A stretch of DNA of 64,000 nt. Origin: Pleurodeles waltl (lineage: Eukaryota > Chordata > Amphibia > Caudata > Salamandridae). Position numbers and translations under genes: made by a program. The stretch lies in the NCBI RefSeq assembly GCF_031143425.1, contig NC_090438.1, positions 754,319,823 to 754,383,822 of the forward strand. The letters run 5' to 3'. Under the pieces are notes generated by a model. It was not told the DNA's origin and made no database searches. It worked only from the letters and a program-made list of their open reading frames with translations. Below are positions 12,803 through 24,843 of this stretch, piece by piece; position 1 is the first letter of the stretch, and each line of letters opens with the position of its first letter.

Positions 12803-14094
12803 GGCTGTCATTCTGCATCCCTGAGATACAACACCAAACAATAATCACTCCTTCAGGTACAATCTACAATTCACAGATATGGTACAACCTGACCAGCACA
12901 CAACTTTCCAGTGGGTAAATTTTGAAGGGCTGACCTTTCTATTCTAGGTATTATATAGTAATGTAAATTCATATATGACCTGCCTGATCCTCATTAATAC
13001 CATAGCACTCAGCAGTCATCAAGCAGATTGTAGTGCCAATAGGATGCATGATAATTCCCTTTTACTGCTTGGCTCTCGTGCACATAAGACAGAAATGCTG
13101 CAAATCATATCACCCAGTACTGTACTAGTCCACAGCAATAAACAACCCATCAACTGAGCAGGCATGAAATGTGCCACATGACGCTGGTCACCGCAGGACT
13201 CTAATTTAGTTTACCACTGCAAGGTCCCAAGTAACTACATCTTGTGACCTCTTCCTGACATATCACAATAACAGTCATATAAGGGTAGAGAAGTCTAACC
13301 CATCAGAACAGAAATCTCAGAATGGATAACTATATGTGGCGCCCAGCATAGTGGACTGGGACCTGCACAGCTGATCAAAGCTGGTGGCTTACAAGAAACC
13401 ATATACTGTGCACCAGTAACTCGTTTGTGCCCCAAGGCCCCCAAAACAGGTGTGACGTGAAATATACGAATTGTTTAAACAGTAGTAAGTACCATTTATA
13501 TTGTTTAACAGCGGGTCTCCTCTGCACTGAAACGTACGGTTTGAGTAGCTAATATGAACTGACAAATTTATGCACAAGACATTTTATTTATATAGGATGA
13601 GTAATCTAGATGGGTTTTTTAATTTTGCATGTTAGAGGCTTCAGAAGGATGATGAACTCTTTTAATTAATGGGAAGGAAATGTGAATCTTGCTGCTAAAT
13701 AATTGTCTAATGAAAAACTGCGCACTCCGTTTTCTGTGACTGTGTGACTCCTAAAATTTGCTTTGGCTGTTTAATTATTTCGGACGACAGAATTTATTTG
13801 AATCGAAAACTGTTAATCTCGGATAGAATCTTGAAACTGATAATAGCGCCTCAATTAAGAATGTGTTATTTGGTAAAGTCTGTCGATGTGAAATTTTTCA
13901 ATTTTGGTTAAAAAATAAATAAACATGTGAAGTTACAAGCATCGTAGCTGGTAAATTTAATTTTGAGAAGGTGTGGAATGATTGTATTCCAGAAAATAAT
14001 CCTGTGATAAATTTGTGTTGTGTATGTACCAGAGATATGCATCCAGTTTAGTTTCTTTTTCAGGAAATATGGTTTTAATTTGATATATAGTTTG
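12803..14094. other. Non-coding, nothing recognised
   Basis: AT-rich sequence with scattered short frames only. Its right edge is the target site (GTTTG at 14090-14094) of the following solo LTR. Confidence 0.4.
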
Positions 14095-17053
14095 TGTAGG
14101 AGGCTAGCCTGGTTTGTAGTGGTTACCTTGGTCCAATTATCACTTGTTAGTGAATTTAGTAGTGTTCTAGCAGCGTAGGCTGATAGAGGTAGCTATAGCA
14201 GAGCAGCTTAGGCTGAACTAGGAGACATGCAAAGCTAATGCATTACCACTTATAGTTATACAGTGCTTATACACAAGTTAAGACAATACTCAGTGTTACC
14301 AAAAAAAATGAATTTATTTGGGTGACACAGTACCAAAAATATCTTAGAGACAATACTCCTTCTGGAGGTAAGTATTATACACAATATATACACTAGACAC
14401 CAAAATTAGACAAGCAAATAGTCATAGAACAATGCGAACAGTAGGAAATCCTATAGAATGCAATGGGAGAAAATAGGTCTAGGGGCAACACAAACCATAT
14501 GCTAAAAAAGTGGAATGTGAATCACAAATTCCCCCCTAGACAAGCGTAGTGTGTGCAGAATCGCTGGGAGAGTAAGAATACAGTAAAGGTAAGTAAATTA
14601 CCCCACCCCAGAGCCCAGAAAAGTAAAGTAAAGGAGTAAAGTACTGCAAGTTTCCTTTGACACACTACACCTCGTTTTGGGGATTTTGCAGCAGCCAGCC
14701 AAGTCTGCAAAGAACAACTGCTGGATTATTGGACCTGAAGACCTGCAAAGGAAGGGGTCCAAGTCCAGAAGTCTAAAGAAGTTCCAGGAAGGACAGGAGC
14801 CCCTGTCAACCCAGAAGAGGGTGCAAAAGAAGAGTCCCCGGTTAGTTGAATACTGCAGAAACGCACCATAGGAAGATGCCAGCAGGTTCCTGCATGATGC
14901 AAACGATGTCCTATGGCATGAAGATCGTTGCAGACGAGACTTCGTGTTGGAAGGCGCCATCAAGTCTTGGCTACGGCAAATGTGCGTTTTTCATCAAAAT
15001 GGTGCTGGATGGACCAAGGAGGGACCTGGGGGCCTCAACTCTGTGTGAGGAGGAAGAGGGGGCTCTCAGCACTTTAGAGAGCCCTCAGGATGCCAGCCAG
15101 CGCCCCCAGAAGCCAAAGGATCCTGGTTCAAAGAGGTGAAAAATGCAGTTGATGCAGCACAACAAAAGAAGGTCCCACGCTGCCGGAGAACAACTCAGCG
15201 AGTTGAGCGTCACAGGGTGGAGTGCTGGGGACCTGGGCCAGGCTGTGCACAAAGGAATTTTGCAAAGAGTGCACAGAGGCCTCAGGAGGCGAAGAAGACA
15301 CAAAATACAGGGGTACCGTCGTTCTCGGGGAAGGCAAGGTCTTACCTCCTCCAAATTACATCAGCAGGACCTCAGAACAGTCTATGTCGATGATGTCCAC
15401 CCTCTGTGTCCTTAGGAGTACGCTAGTCGCCGTGAGAGGAGTCCCAGGGTACCGGTCGTCGCCTTGGAAGGTGCCTGCTTGGACTCCGTCACTCCACGGT
15501 CCTTCTGGTGCAGAATGAAGACAGGGAGTCCCCAGAGCATGCACACCGTGGAAACTGTTGCAGTTCCTGAATTGGAGCTGAGGTTGCTGAAGAAAAGTAA
15601 ATCTTGTAGGCACTTTGTTGCAGTTACAGCGTTTCGTGGAGCAGACTGTGGTTGATCTGACGTCAGAGGATGCTGTAGTTGTTGCAGAGGATTCCTGAAG
15701 GAAACTTGCAAGCAGAATCTGAAAAGAACCCACAGGAGGGACCCTAAATAGCCCTGATAGGGGGATTGGCTACCTTATCAGGTATGGATCTATCAGAAGG
15801 GGTCTCTGACGTCACCTGCTGGCACTGGCCACTCAGAGACCTCCAGAGTGCCCCCACACCTTGTAAAGCAAGATAACTGAAGTCTGGGACACACTGGAGG
15901 AGCTCTGGGCACTACCCCCGGGGTGGTAATGGACAGGGGAGTGGTCACTCCCCTTTCCTTTGTCCAGTTTTCCGCCAGAGCAGGGGAGAAGGGGTCCCTG
16001 AACCGGTGTAGACTGGTTTATGCATGGAGGGCACCATCTGTGCCCTTCAAAGCATTTCCAGAGGCTGGGGAGGCTACCCCTCTCCAGCCTGTAACACCCT
16101 GCTCTTAGAGGAAATGCTTTGTTCTGCCTTCCTGGGACTGGGCTGCCCAGGCCCCAGGAGGGCAGAACCCTGTCTGTGAGGTGGCAGCAGCTGTAGCTGC
16201 AGTGCAAGCCCCAGAGAGCTGGTTTGGCAGTACCAGGGCCCATGGTGGAGCCCTCAGGATGCATGGAATTGGCTCCCCAATACCAGATTTGGAATGGGGG
16301 GACAATTCCATGATCTTAGACATGTTACATGGCCATATTCAGAGTTACCATTGTGAAGCTACATATAGGTATTGACCTACATGTAGTGCACATGTGTAAT
16401 GGCGTCCCCGCACTCACAAAGTCTGGGGAAATGGCCCTGACCTATGTGGGGGCACCTTTGCTAATGGAAGGGTGCCCACACACGTAGTAACTTTGCACCT
16501 AACCTTCAGCAAGTGCAGGTTAGACATATAGGTGACTTATAAGTTACTTAAGTGCTGTGAAATAGTGTGTGTACTATTTCACGCAGGCTGCAATGGCAGT
16601 CCTGTGTAAGGGTTTATCTGAGCTCCCTATAGGTGGCAAAAAGAGTGCTGCAGCCCATATGGATCTCCTGGAACCCCAATGCCCTGGGTACCTAGGTACC
16701 ATATACTAGGGACTTATAAGGGGTGTCCAGTATGCCAATAGAAATTGGTAAATGAAGTCACTGGCCTACAGTGACATATTTAAAAGCAGAGAGTATAAGC
16801 ACTGAGGTTCTGGTTAGCAGAGCCTCAGTGACACACTTATTCACTACACAGGCATACATATTAGGCCACAAACTATGAGCTAGCAGGATCCCTGTGAGAC
16901 AGGCAAAAACATACTTACATATAGGTTTTTATCTATGAGCACTGGGGTCCTGACTAGCAGGATCCCAGTGACACAGTAAAAACACACTGACACACACTCA
17001 CAAACAGGCCAAAAGTGGGGGTAACCATGCTAGAATGAGGCTACTTTCCTACA
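14095..17053 (-). mobile_element. Solo LTR of Gmr1-like gypsy family
   Basis: A 2959-bp LTR in reverse orientation. On the minus strand it runs from TGTAGGAAAGTAGCC (at 17053) to GCCTCCTACA (at 14095), i.e. TG...CA ends. It is flanked by a perfect 5-bp target duplication, GTTTG at 14090-14094 and 17054-17058, so it is a complete insertion reduced to a single LTR by LTR-LTR recombination. It matches the 5' LTR at 57639-60634 and the solo LTR at 29316-32123 along its length. The polyadenylation signal AATAAA is at 14313-14318 on the minus strand. Frames on both strands inside it are not convincing genes. Confidence 0.92.
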
Positions 17054-17589
17054 GTTTGTAAAAGTTAAATGCACATATCTAATGTCACCTATTTCATGCA
17101 GAGCGATGTTGATTCAACCAATGCAAATGCTTAAAATCCTGGCACTTACTGCTGTTTGCCTACATTCCCCGTTTGGTGAGACTGTAAAGCAGGAGCACAG
17201 GAAAGAGGAGCAGGTGCTTATTACCCGCATGCTATTTGGTGTTAACTGCTGCAAACTGCTTTTGTGTCATTGTGCATCGTTGCCTTATGTCTTGGGCCTA
17301 TGATTCTGGGGTGGGTAATTAATAGCTAATAATACCTCACAGTGTATGTGAAATGAAGCCATTAGCTGTTTGTGCCCTGAACAGTGGACAGTAAGATAGT
17401 AAGAAGTAACTACATATGCATAAAGAGGTGTGAGCGCGCCCATGGCTTATCTATTTTGTTATAATAATAGTAAGCGGACGCACCCCTAAGGTCGATGAAC
17501 CTGTTGACTTGTTTAAATTTGTATAAGATCTGTATATAAAGTACAACAGTATCAAACAATACAAATCGTTAGAGTGTCAGTAAAGAACG

Positions 17590-18800
17590 TATCATGACCC
17601 ATTTGGCCATGAATAATCACACCTTTAGTATCAATTAAAATGTTTATTTCCCTGTATTAGCAATGTTAGAGTCAAGAAAATTAGTCCCAACACCGAATGA
17701 TACAATAAACATCCCAGGTTGCCCGAAATGCCTAAAGAATTTCAATTTAAACAAAGCAGTTAAAATGATAATTTTAATAGCAAAAACACTAATAGCAGCA
17801 ATATTTGAGTAAAAGAAATCACATACATTTTTTCAACAATGGAGTGATGTCAGATCATAGGTATAGGGAAAACACCTCACTAACTTCAGATTAGCATTAG
17901 CATGTTGGGCTTCATTCAAACGTTTTAGTAACACGAATTTAGAAAACATCTAGCTATAGCGCTAACAAAACAGCAGCAGTACAAAAACAGTAGCAGTTGG
18001 TACCTGAAAACCAAAAGACAAACAACAGTGCACAGATCATTCATATTACCTATCCCTAGAGAATCAGCAAAACAGCTTCAGCTTCATCAGGGGGTCAGCA
18101 GCATCAGGACAGAGGGCAGGGAAAGGGAGACGGTTTAGGATTTGGACTATAAGACTAAACCATCATACCATTAGCTCAGTATTGAAGAGGCAAAGTAAAC
18201 TCAGAAAATAATAAAGTACCAGAACGTCAGTAGACAGACTGGCAAGACACGAAGTGTCAAAGTGACAGGTCACAATGAGTATCAAAAGTGAAGTCTCCTC
18301 TAAACTCTCAGCGCACAGTTGTTAAATTAAAACTAACATACATTTGCTATTGGTCAGGAGCATGAGGCGAGAAAAGAACATCCAGTTACAAGAACATCAG
18401 ATATCAGCAATGTACTAGAAAATACACAACAACAACATTGGCCATGTGATAATTGGGTGCTCTCCATTTGTGTAACTCCAAACTATACTAAATGTATCAT
18501 CCCGCTCTTCCTTCCGTCCACGATCAGTAGTCCCTTTTGTTCAGCACATTCAAAATATGCTGCTAGACAGTGGTTACAGAGATTGCAGAAACCTTCAAAA
18601 ACACATAAGTTCCTAAAAAGAAATACATTTCGTTAGTGCAAAACTTCTAGACAGATATGCAACTCAAACAATAGAATTCAGTTATATAATGGACATGGAA
18701 TCATTTCCTAAGTTACATCTTTCGGTACTTTGGCAGACAATTAACTTTAGCTGTGGCCTTGTTGCTTGAGGCTCTGCTCTTAGCATGAATAAAACTCATA
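17590..18800. repeat. Diverged dispersed repeat, copy B
   Basis: Shares ordered blocks with 1-1400: 'catgaataatcacacc' near 17609, 'attagcattagcatgttggg' near 17892 and 'cagttggtacctgaaaa' near 17995. It has the same orientation and no coding content. It ends a few hundred bases before the DUSP22-type exon, so it is probably intronic. Confidence 0.45.
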
Positions 18801-19119
18801 TTATTTAACCATTAATATAACAGAGCAATGCATTTAAAAACTAATTGAATTCTCAATACAATATTAGTACATTATTTGTGAAAAATATATACTTGTGGTC
18901 TTACATGTGATGGTGGCCAATCAAGTAGGTACATTGTGTCACACGTTATTAATTTCAATATTAGTATATCTCATATATTAAACAAATGCAAGAATACATA
19001 GAAATAATTATTAAGGTTAATTTCAGCGCTCACAGAGGCATGTGATTTATGTAATAAAATTGTGTAAAGTCGGTCTGCCTCTCGCTGCTATACTTACAGG
19101 TTTTTTTTCCTTGTTGCAG

Positions 19120-19202
19120 ATGCTAGAGATATGGAGCAGCTGAAGAAGAACAACATCACTCACATTCTTTCAATTCACGATAGCGCTAGACCTATGCTGG
19201 AG
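19120..19202 (+). CDS. DUSP22: DUSP22-type phosphatase, one internal exon
   Basis: An 83-nt exon. A T-rich tract (ttttttttccttgttgcag) ends in AG at 19118-19119 and the exon is followed by GTAAGG at 19203. The first two bases complete a split codon (an Asp codon if the previous exon ends in G), then 27 codons follow and the exon ends in phase 0. The peptide includes ARDMEQLKKNN, THILSIHDSARP and MLE. From memory of vertebrate DUSP22 (JSP1/JKAP) about 22 of 27 residues agree (THILS-HDSARPMLE is nearly unchanged); the paralogue DUSP15 fits less well there. DUSP22 is a small myristoylated dual-specificity phosphatase acting in JNK and T-cell receptor signalling. This exon is the N-terminal part of the phosphatase fold; the catalytic HCxxxxxR loop lies in a later exon not found here. 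Neighbouring exons were not seen, as expected with very long introns. Confidence 0.88.
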
Positions 19203-20420
19203 GTAAGGACATATATTCAGTGAATGAGCTCCATGTTAGAGTCAATGGAATGTGAATTTGTGCCTTCGTTTTAGGAGTTGATCAATCACTTTGCACCTTA
19301 AGAAGAGTAGAAAATCATTGATTTGTTCACAGTAATCGCAACAGAAAGGCTAGGTCGTTATGTATGCAAAAAATCGGATATTAACTAGCTTGGGCTTCCA
19401 AGTACGTATGTACGATTAGTATACGTGCGTACATTTAACAGCTGTACTTTTATGCATGTGTAAATAAAACTCACAAGTGCAGTTGCACTTATTTGTAAAA
19501 TATTTTACCTAAAGAGAAAGCTTGTCACCTGCATTTCTGTAGAACTTGGTCCATGACAAACCGTTCCAACCATTCCCAGGATGGAATGTGTTTGTCAGAG
19601 GTTTGTGACTAGGCACAAACTCGCTAGATTGTGGGTGTTTGTATTCTATCCCTGGGATGCCCACAGCTCACTACATAAAGATGATCTCCTCCCACGAAAT
19701 ATTACCCCATACTGAAATGTTTGTGTATGCAAACCAGCATACGTGTGGCTGTGTATTATACAATATGTGAGTTAACATGGCAAATAAAAGTATTTGTACT
19801 CGAAAGTGCAGTTTCATTGTTTGGTTACCTTTTTGAATGGGGCCCTGATGTTGTGACTTCTGCAAACACTTAAGCTGAAGTTTCCCAAAATTATGGTGTA
19901 AGTGAAATTCCTCGATCTCCTGAACCTCCTCGTCTTCCCTGGAAGTAGTTATTTATATTTTAATTATCTCTCATGAAACTAGTCGGCGTTGAAGTAGCAC
20001 ATCCGGTGCCGTAATACGACAAGGATGCACGAACAGAGGCCCCTGTAGCCTTCAGTCAGCTTGCCTAAACGTGAATACCTTTACAGAATATTTGCTGGGG
20101 CAGTATTGTTGCAGCACAGGGGCATCTTTATACGCTGCATCATCTCAAAATGCAGGTTATTGCGTCTAACGTTCCAAATATCAAAGCTTGTCGGGGTTGT
20201 TTAGTGTGCATGGCAGTGCGCAACTCTGTTCATTTCAGTAGGTCTCAGGCTAGTTTGCATTGCTTTAGGCCTCTCGTGACAGCATCATCTGTTTGCCAGA
20301 GCTCATGGAAGCCGCACAGTAAGGGTAAAGGATATAAAACAAGCAGTTGTGTCTCTGCCTCTTCGTTGACCCTTCTCATCATCGTTCGATGGAGCAGCAG
20401 TTGTTAGTCCACCAATTAAA
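19203..20420. other. Probable DUSP22 intron, nothing recognised
   Basis: Follows the GTAAGG donor. No exon-like segment or clear element was recognised. Confidence 0.4.
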
Positions 20421-20424
20421 TAGT

Positions 20425-21290
20425 TCCATTGCTCATAACTGATGGATACATTTTAACCAGGCCATGTGTCTAATTATATTAGTAAGTGACCCTGCATAAT
20501 TTAACAATTTATCAAAGACAATATGAACTGATTTTACATTGTGAAATCTAATCGTGTTTGGGGATCCAGGGGGTGCTGAACCAGTCTCAATACATACAAT
20601 ATTGATTGAGGAGTTTCAGCTATTAGCTCTTACAAAAGCAATAGGAAGATGTTTTACAGTGTAATCTCTGTGACAACCCCAGTAGGAAGGGGCTTTTCAT
20701 TATTTACATTGAGATTCCTTACATAGAGCTCAAGTTCAGGATGCGCTAGCGCAGTCTGTTTTTTTGTTGTGTGGATTTGTCCTCTCTGTATAGTATTTAG
20801 TTATGTGTGAGTTAAAGTACTTTTTGTTTTTAAAAGTAAAACACAAACTATGCATTGGTTTATTGATTGTTTATTGTGGGCATAGGGAAAGAAGTGAAGA
20901 CACTGGTTCTGACTCAGCCTCATTATTGATCATCTACTTGGATGGCATTTAAGTGGCAGGTGTTTGGGTAAGCCACCCATGTAGTAATTTTATTGCTCAT
21001 AACTGATAGGTCTGTTTTAACAATTCTGTCTCAGTTACAATAGGAAAGCGGTTTACATTGTGAACTCTATGTCAAATGCCACTGGAAGGGGCTTCACATT
21101 GTATAATTCGAAGCCACCCTCCTGCACAAATCTCTAGTTCGGGAGTGCATGGGGATGTCTGATTTTCACTGTGTGCATTTAATTTTTGCTAGTTGTGAGT
21201 GAATCGAGGAACTATGCCTTTTAAAATGAAAGGACTTTATTTGGCCATTGACTTATTAAGTGTTAGTTTATCAAGTAGTGAATGCTGAGT
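20425..21290 (+). repeat. Diverged duplicated repeat
   Basis: Blocks recur in order: 'ttgctcataactgat' near 20429 and 20990; 'caataggaa...g-tttaca-tgt' near 20638 and 21039; 'ggaaggggctt' near 20686 and 21085. The copies are strongly diverged. Class unknown. Confidence 0.4.
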
Positions 21291-22661
21291 TTGTAACACA
21301 CACCACCTCCCTGAGTTTGCCCTCGGCTGTTGATCCTGACTACCCTGAAGGTCAAGTGCAAAAGGGGTCTACTCTGTGCCAGTTTGGGTACAGTAGTGAT
21401 ATGGCCACAGAACACCTTAACTAAAAAGACTCCAGTAGACCCTCACACGGCAGCAGAAGCCCTAAACCAGTTCCCACATAAACTGCAGTGAAGGTGCATT
21501 GTTATAGCCCGTTGCCTCAGGTGAAACATCCCCAGTGCCTTCTAATTCGGAGCTGCCTGCCTCACCAGCTGCAATACTGATCATGGCTGTAAATATAAAT
21601 TAATAAATACAAATTATAACATTTCATGCTGTTTGTGCCAGCAGCAGAAGGGTAGGAATAGCGTGGCATGGTGTGCTTTGGATTGCATTCTTCTAAAATT
21701 GCTGCCATGTCCAAACATAATGATGTGGTGGCAGTGGCGTATGAAACCTGAGGGGGACCCCCTGCCAAGTATAACGCCTCCCCTGCCGAACTCACTCAGG
21801 AGCTCTCAGGCAAGGGTACTGTCCTGAGGGGGGCCCTGGAGCCCATCCCCCAGGTTCCCCCTGTGCTGCGGGGGTCTTTCTTTTGCCACTGTGTGGTGGT
21901 GTTTGTGGAGAGCTGATGTGAACTAACGGCCAGAGCCGCTGTGATGTGCTCCTTGCATTTTCCTCAAAAGTAATAGTATTATGTATTGGTCAGACCAGAG
22001 TGTTCCCAGGGTTCCCATGGAGCTGTTGACCCTCGCCCTTATTTAATCGGACGTTGACAGTAGTGAGGAGTCGGCCAGTACTCTTTTGTGCTGTGTTGAT
22101 GTATCTAGTCTGTGAGCATGGTACACTTTAGTGCATGCAAGAGTACATTCTGCACATGTACAGTATAGTGATCCTGCCTGGTGCTGTACCCTCTGCCACC
22201 ATGAAGCTGACGATAACACACAAGGACCTTGCACATAAAGGGAACTTGGCTTCATGCAACTGAATGTACACCCTTGCGGGAGCTAGAGTGGATTCTGAGT
22301 TGGTACACTGGGGCCAGCTTAAGCCAGGGAGAGCAGGTGCTGTAAACTACTACTGAGCTGTTCATTTGAAGCCAAAGACAGAGTCCTGGAGGAGATGGTG
22401 AGTATCTGAAACCACTGAGGATTTTGGGGTGAGGGGGCCTCAGACTATTTACTGGTGTAACCATACTTGGAAATGTCAGTAAACCCAACCAGTTGTGCTC
22501 ACAGTGTAGGGGTCTGTGATCTGTGCAAGGTGTTGATATTCTTGGACAGCTTGCCAGTGATCACTGTGGAAGGGGTCAGGAAAGTTAACAAATGTACAGC
22601 CAGGGCCATTAATGCTCCCCTGTTGTTTCTAGTGTAAGACTCCTCCATCGTTAAGGACATA

Positions 22662-22832
22662 GGGCCTGATTCTAACTTTGGAGGACGGTGTTAAACCGTC
22701 TCAAAAGTGGCGGATATACCACCTACCGTATTACGAGTTCCATAGGATATAATGGACTCGTAATACGGTAGGTGGTATATCCGCCACTTTTGGGACGGTT
22801 TAACACCGTCCTCCATAGTTAGAATCAGGCCC
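22662..22832. mobile_element. Palindromic MITE, GGGCC family (copy 2)
   Basis: A 171-bp almost perfect palindrome. The 77-nt arms 22662-22738 and 22756-22832 differ at two positions and enclose a 17-nt loop. The ends are GGGCCTGATTC...GAATCAGGCCC, flanked by ATA at 22659-22661 and 22833-22835, consistent with a 3-bp target duplication. No coding capacity. Similar in ends, length and internal order to 1841-2009. The near-identity of the arms suggests a young copy or recent homogenisation. Its transcript would fold into a long hairpin. Confidence 0.85.
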
Positions 22833-22835
22833 ATA

Positions 22836-24387
22836 GTGTCCACAGGACTAGCAGTCCATTTATAAAATGAGTCTGCTGATTCTACTGTACACATAAATGT
22901 CTTTTCTGCTGCGTAAGCAACTTCTACAGCAGATATCAACACTTTGCTTTAGAATAATGTCTAGCACATACAGCTTTTTAGCCATTAAATTTGGAATCCA
23001 GCATTGCTGAAGCTCAGTTGTATGGCTTTTGTAGATGATTAGTGAACTGTAAATATGTGAAAGGGGTAATAAAGCAGTTTTATTTTTCCGTATGTCGAAA
23101 CTCATTTGGAAGGCTACAGAGAAGACTGGTGCTACTTGGTCTCAGTTGTGGTGGTTGAGGTAGTTTGACACTGGTGTCCTGGGGCTTGTCATACTATGGC
23201 TTTGCAAACTGGGTCAAGTACAGTCCTTTCCGCTCGACTTTAGGGCAGCAAGGGCGAGCAATCAGAGGCTTCTCAGGGTGGTAGCTTGAGAGGCAAGAGC
23301 TCAGAAATGAACAGCTAAGCAGCAGATGCAATAAAGTGCTGTCCAGCCCACTGTTTATCTTTTTGAAAAATAAATTTATTTTAATCACACAGCAGAACTA
23401 AATACTATGTAGTTCAATTGGAATTGCAATTACAAGGTTGTAATCCTTGCTATGATCTCCAGTAGGCCCTAGCTCAAAACCCTTCCTTCTGATACGCATT
23501 CCCTGCTCAGGTGATACGAATGACTAAAATTCCTGATACACCAGTTAGGCGCAGGAGCAGACTACTTTAGTTTTACCCCCACTTGTTAGTGGCTCGACTT
23601 GGTTCTATAGTTCTCATCACAGGTATTGATGCGGGCAAAATTGTCAGGCTCTTGCGTCAGATTTGTTGTTTTATTCGCAGGCTAAGCCTTATTTCACCTT
23701 CTTGATGGTGGTACAGATCGTGTGGTTTGGTCTGATGGGTGCAGCCTGTGCCCCTCCCCATTTGCTCTGGTAGCTCCTCACACTGGGGGGGGCTCAATAG
23801 CAGCTTCCGGTCAGAAAGATGAGATCAGTATGTTGCTGTTGCATCCCTTCCAGCCTAGCGTAGACTGATGTCCAGGCAAGGCAGTTGTGACCTTTGGGCT
23901 GATAAGTAAGCTTTTATGCAGTTGCAGCCCTTATGCTGATAGGTCTGCACCTTACCACATTTCTTCTGCATCAGCAATGGCATCCCTAGCCAGCAAGCCA
24001 ACAGCAGTTACCTGCTGACACAGTTATGCTTATGCTTGTAAAGTCACCACAGGAAGCACTTAGAGAGACTGAGAGACCCCATCATGACACATTTGACTCC
24101 TGGCTTTGCTCTGCAGGGTAACCCACTTTTACTGGGTATTCTCCTCCTGCCGGGCCAACGATTTTCCTTCCTTCAGCAGGGAGGAAGAAGGCTTAGGCAC
24201 TAGTATACTCTATGTTCCTTAAGCAGGAACTGTAGACTTCAGGTGATGTCCTCTCATCTCTGAGTCTGGCTGTGTAGCTGACACCAGTTCTGGTTACAGC
24301 AGTCGTTCGAGTACTCTGTGGGGCACTCCCTTCATTGGTAAGAAGTACTTCATTCTGTAACAAAGTAGGGTGGTTTGGATCCCACTT
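22836..24387. other. Non-coding, nothing recognised
   Basis: No gene or element boundary was recognised. Short frames on either strand lack family signatures. Confidence 0.4.
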
Positions 24388-24843
24388 TTATGCATTTTTA
24401 CCTGACTGCGATGTAGATCCACTTTTGAAGGCTTTAGGACCATTTGGGTTGGTTCTCTTTAAAATTTTATTTCTATGCTGCTCTCCAGACATAGACTTTG
24501 TGCTAAGTGGTGTGTCTGACCAGTAGATAGCAATGGGGCTGGCTCTGAGTAGTAGGATCAAAACAGGGGCAGTAAGAAGTGTAAACTCTCTACCCCTGGC
24601 TGTCATCAGTCTTCTCAAAGTAGTAATCTGAGACAGATAAAGGGGCAGGCTCTGCCTAAAAACTTCCTTTCCTTGAACATCATAAATTACAGCCCGACCT
24701 CTACCATCCACTAAATGGCAGTGCTCAGCAAAAACCAGTAGAAGTCCTTTGCTATCAAGGTCCTCATAATCCAAGAATGTCAGTGCAAGAGTCCAGGTTT
24801 CACATAATAGCAGATCTTTGCATAAAGAAAGCGGTCTAGTCAC
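24388..24843 (-). CDS. Unassigned 151-codon open frame
   Basis: An uninterrupted minus-strand frame of 151 codons in otherwise AT-rich non-coding DNA. Its predicted product has normal mixed composition: a Leu-rich first third with Cys residues (LLLCETWTLALTFLDYEDL), a charged middle (VDGRGRAVIYDVQGKEVF) and a basic, Ser/Thr-rich end. I do not recognise a family. No repeat explains the frame and no splice-site support was found. It could be a fragment of a transposon ORF, a retrocopy or chance. Confidence 0.2.
   Translation of the reverse strand: MTRPLSLCKDLLLCETWTLALTFLDYEDLDSKGLLLVFAEHCHLVDGRGRAVIYDVQGKEVFRQSLPLYLSQITTLRRLMTARGREFTLLTAPVLILLLRASPIAIYWSDTPLSTKSMSGEQHRNKILKRTNPNGPKAFKSGSTSQSGKNA

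Noticed and set aside
14598..16375. Many frames of 60-143 codons on both strands
   Set aside because: They sit inside the solo LTR and mostly are not kept in the other LTR copies; a partial exception is noted in the findings.
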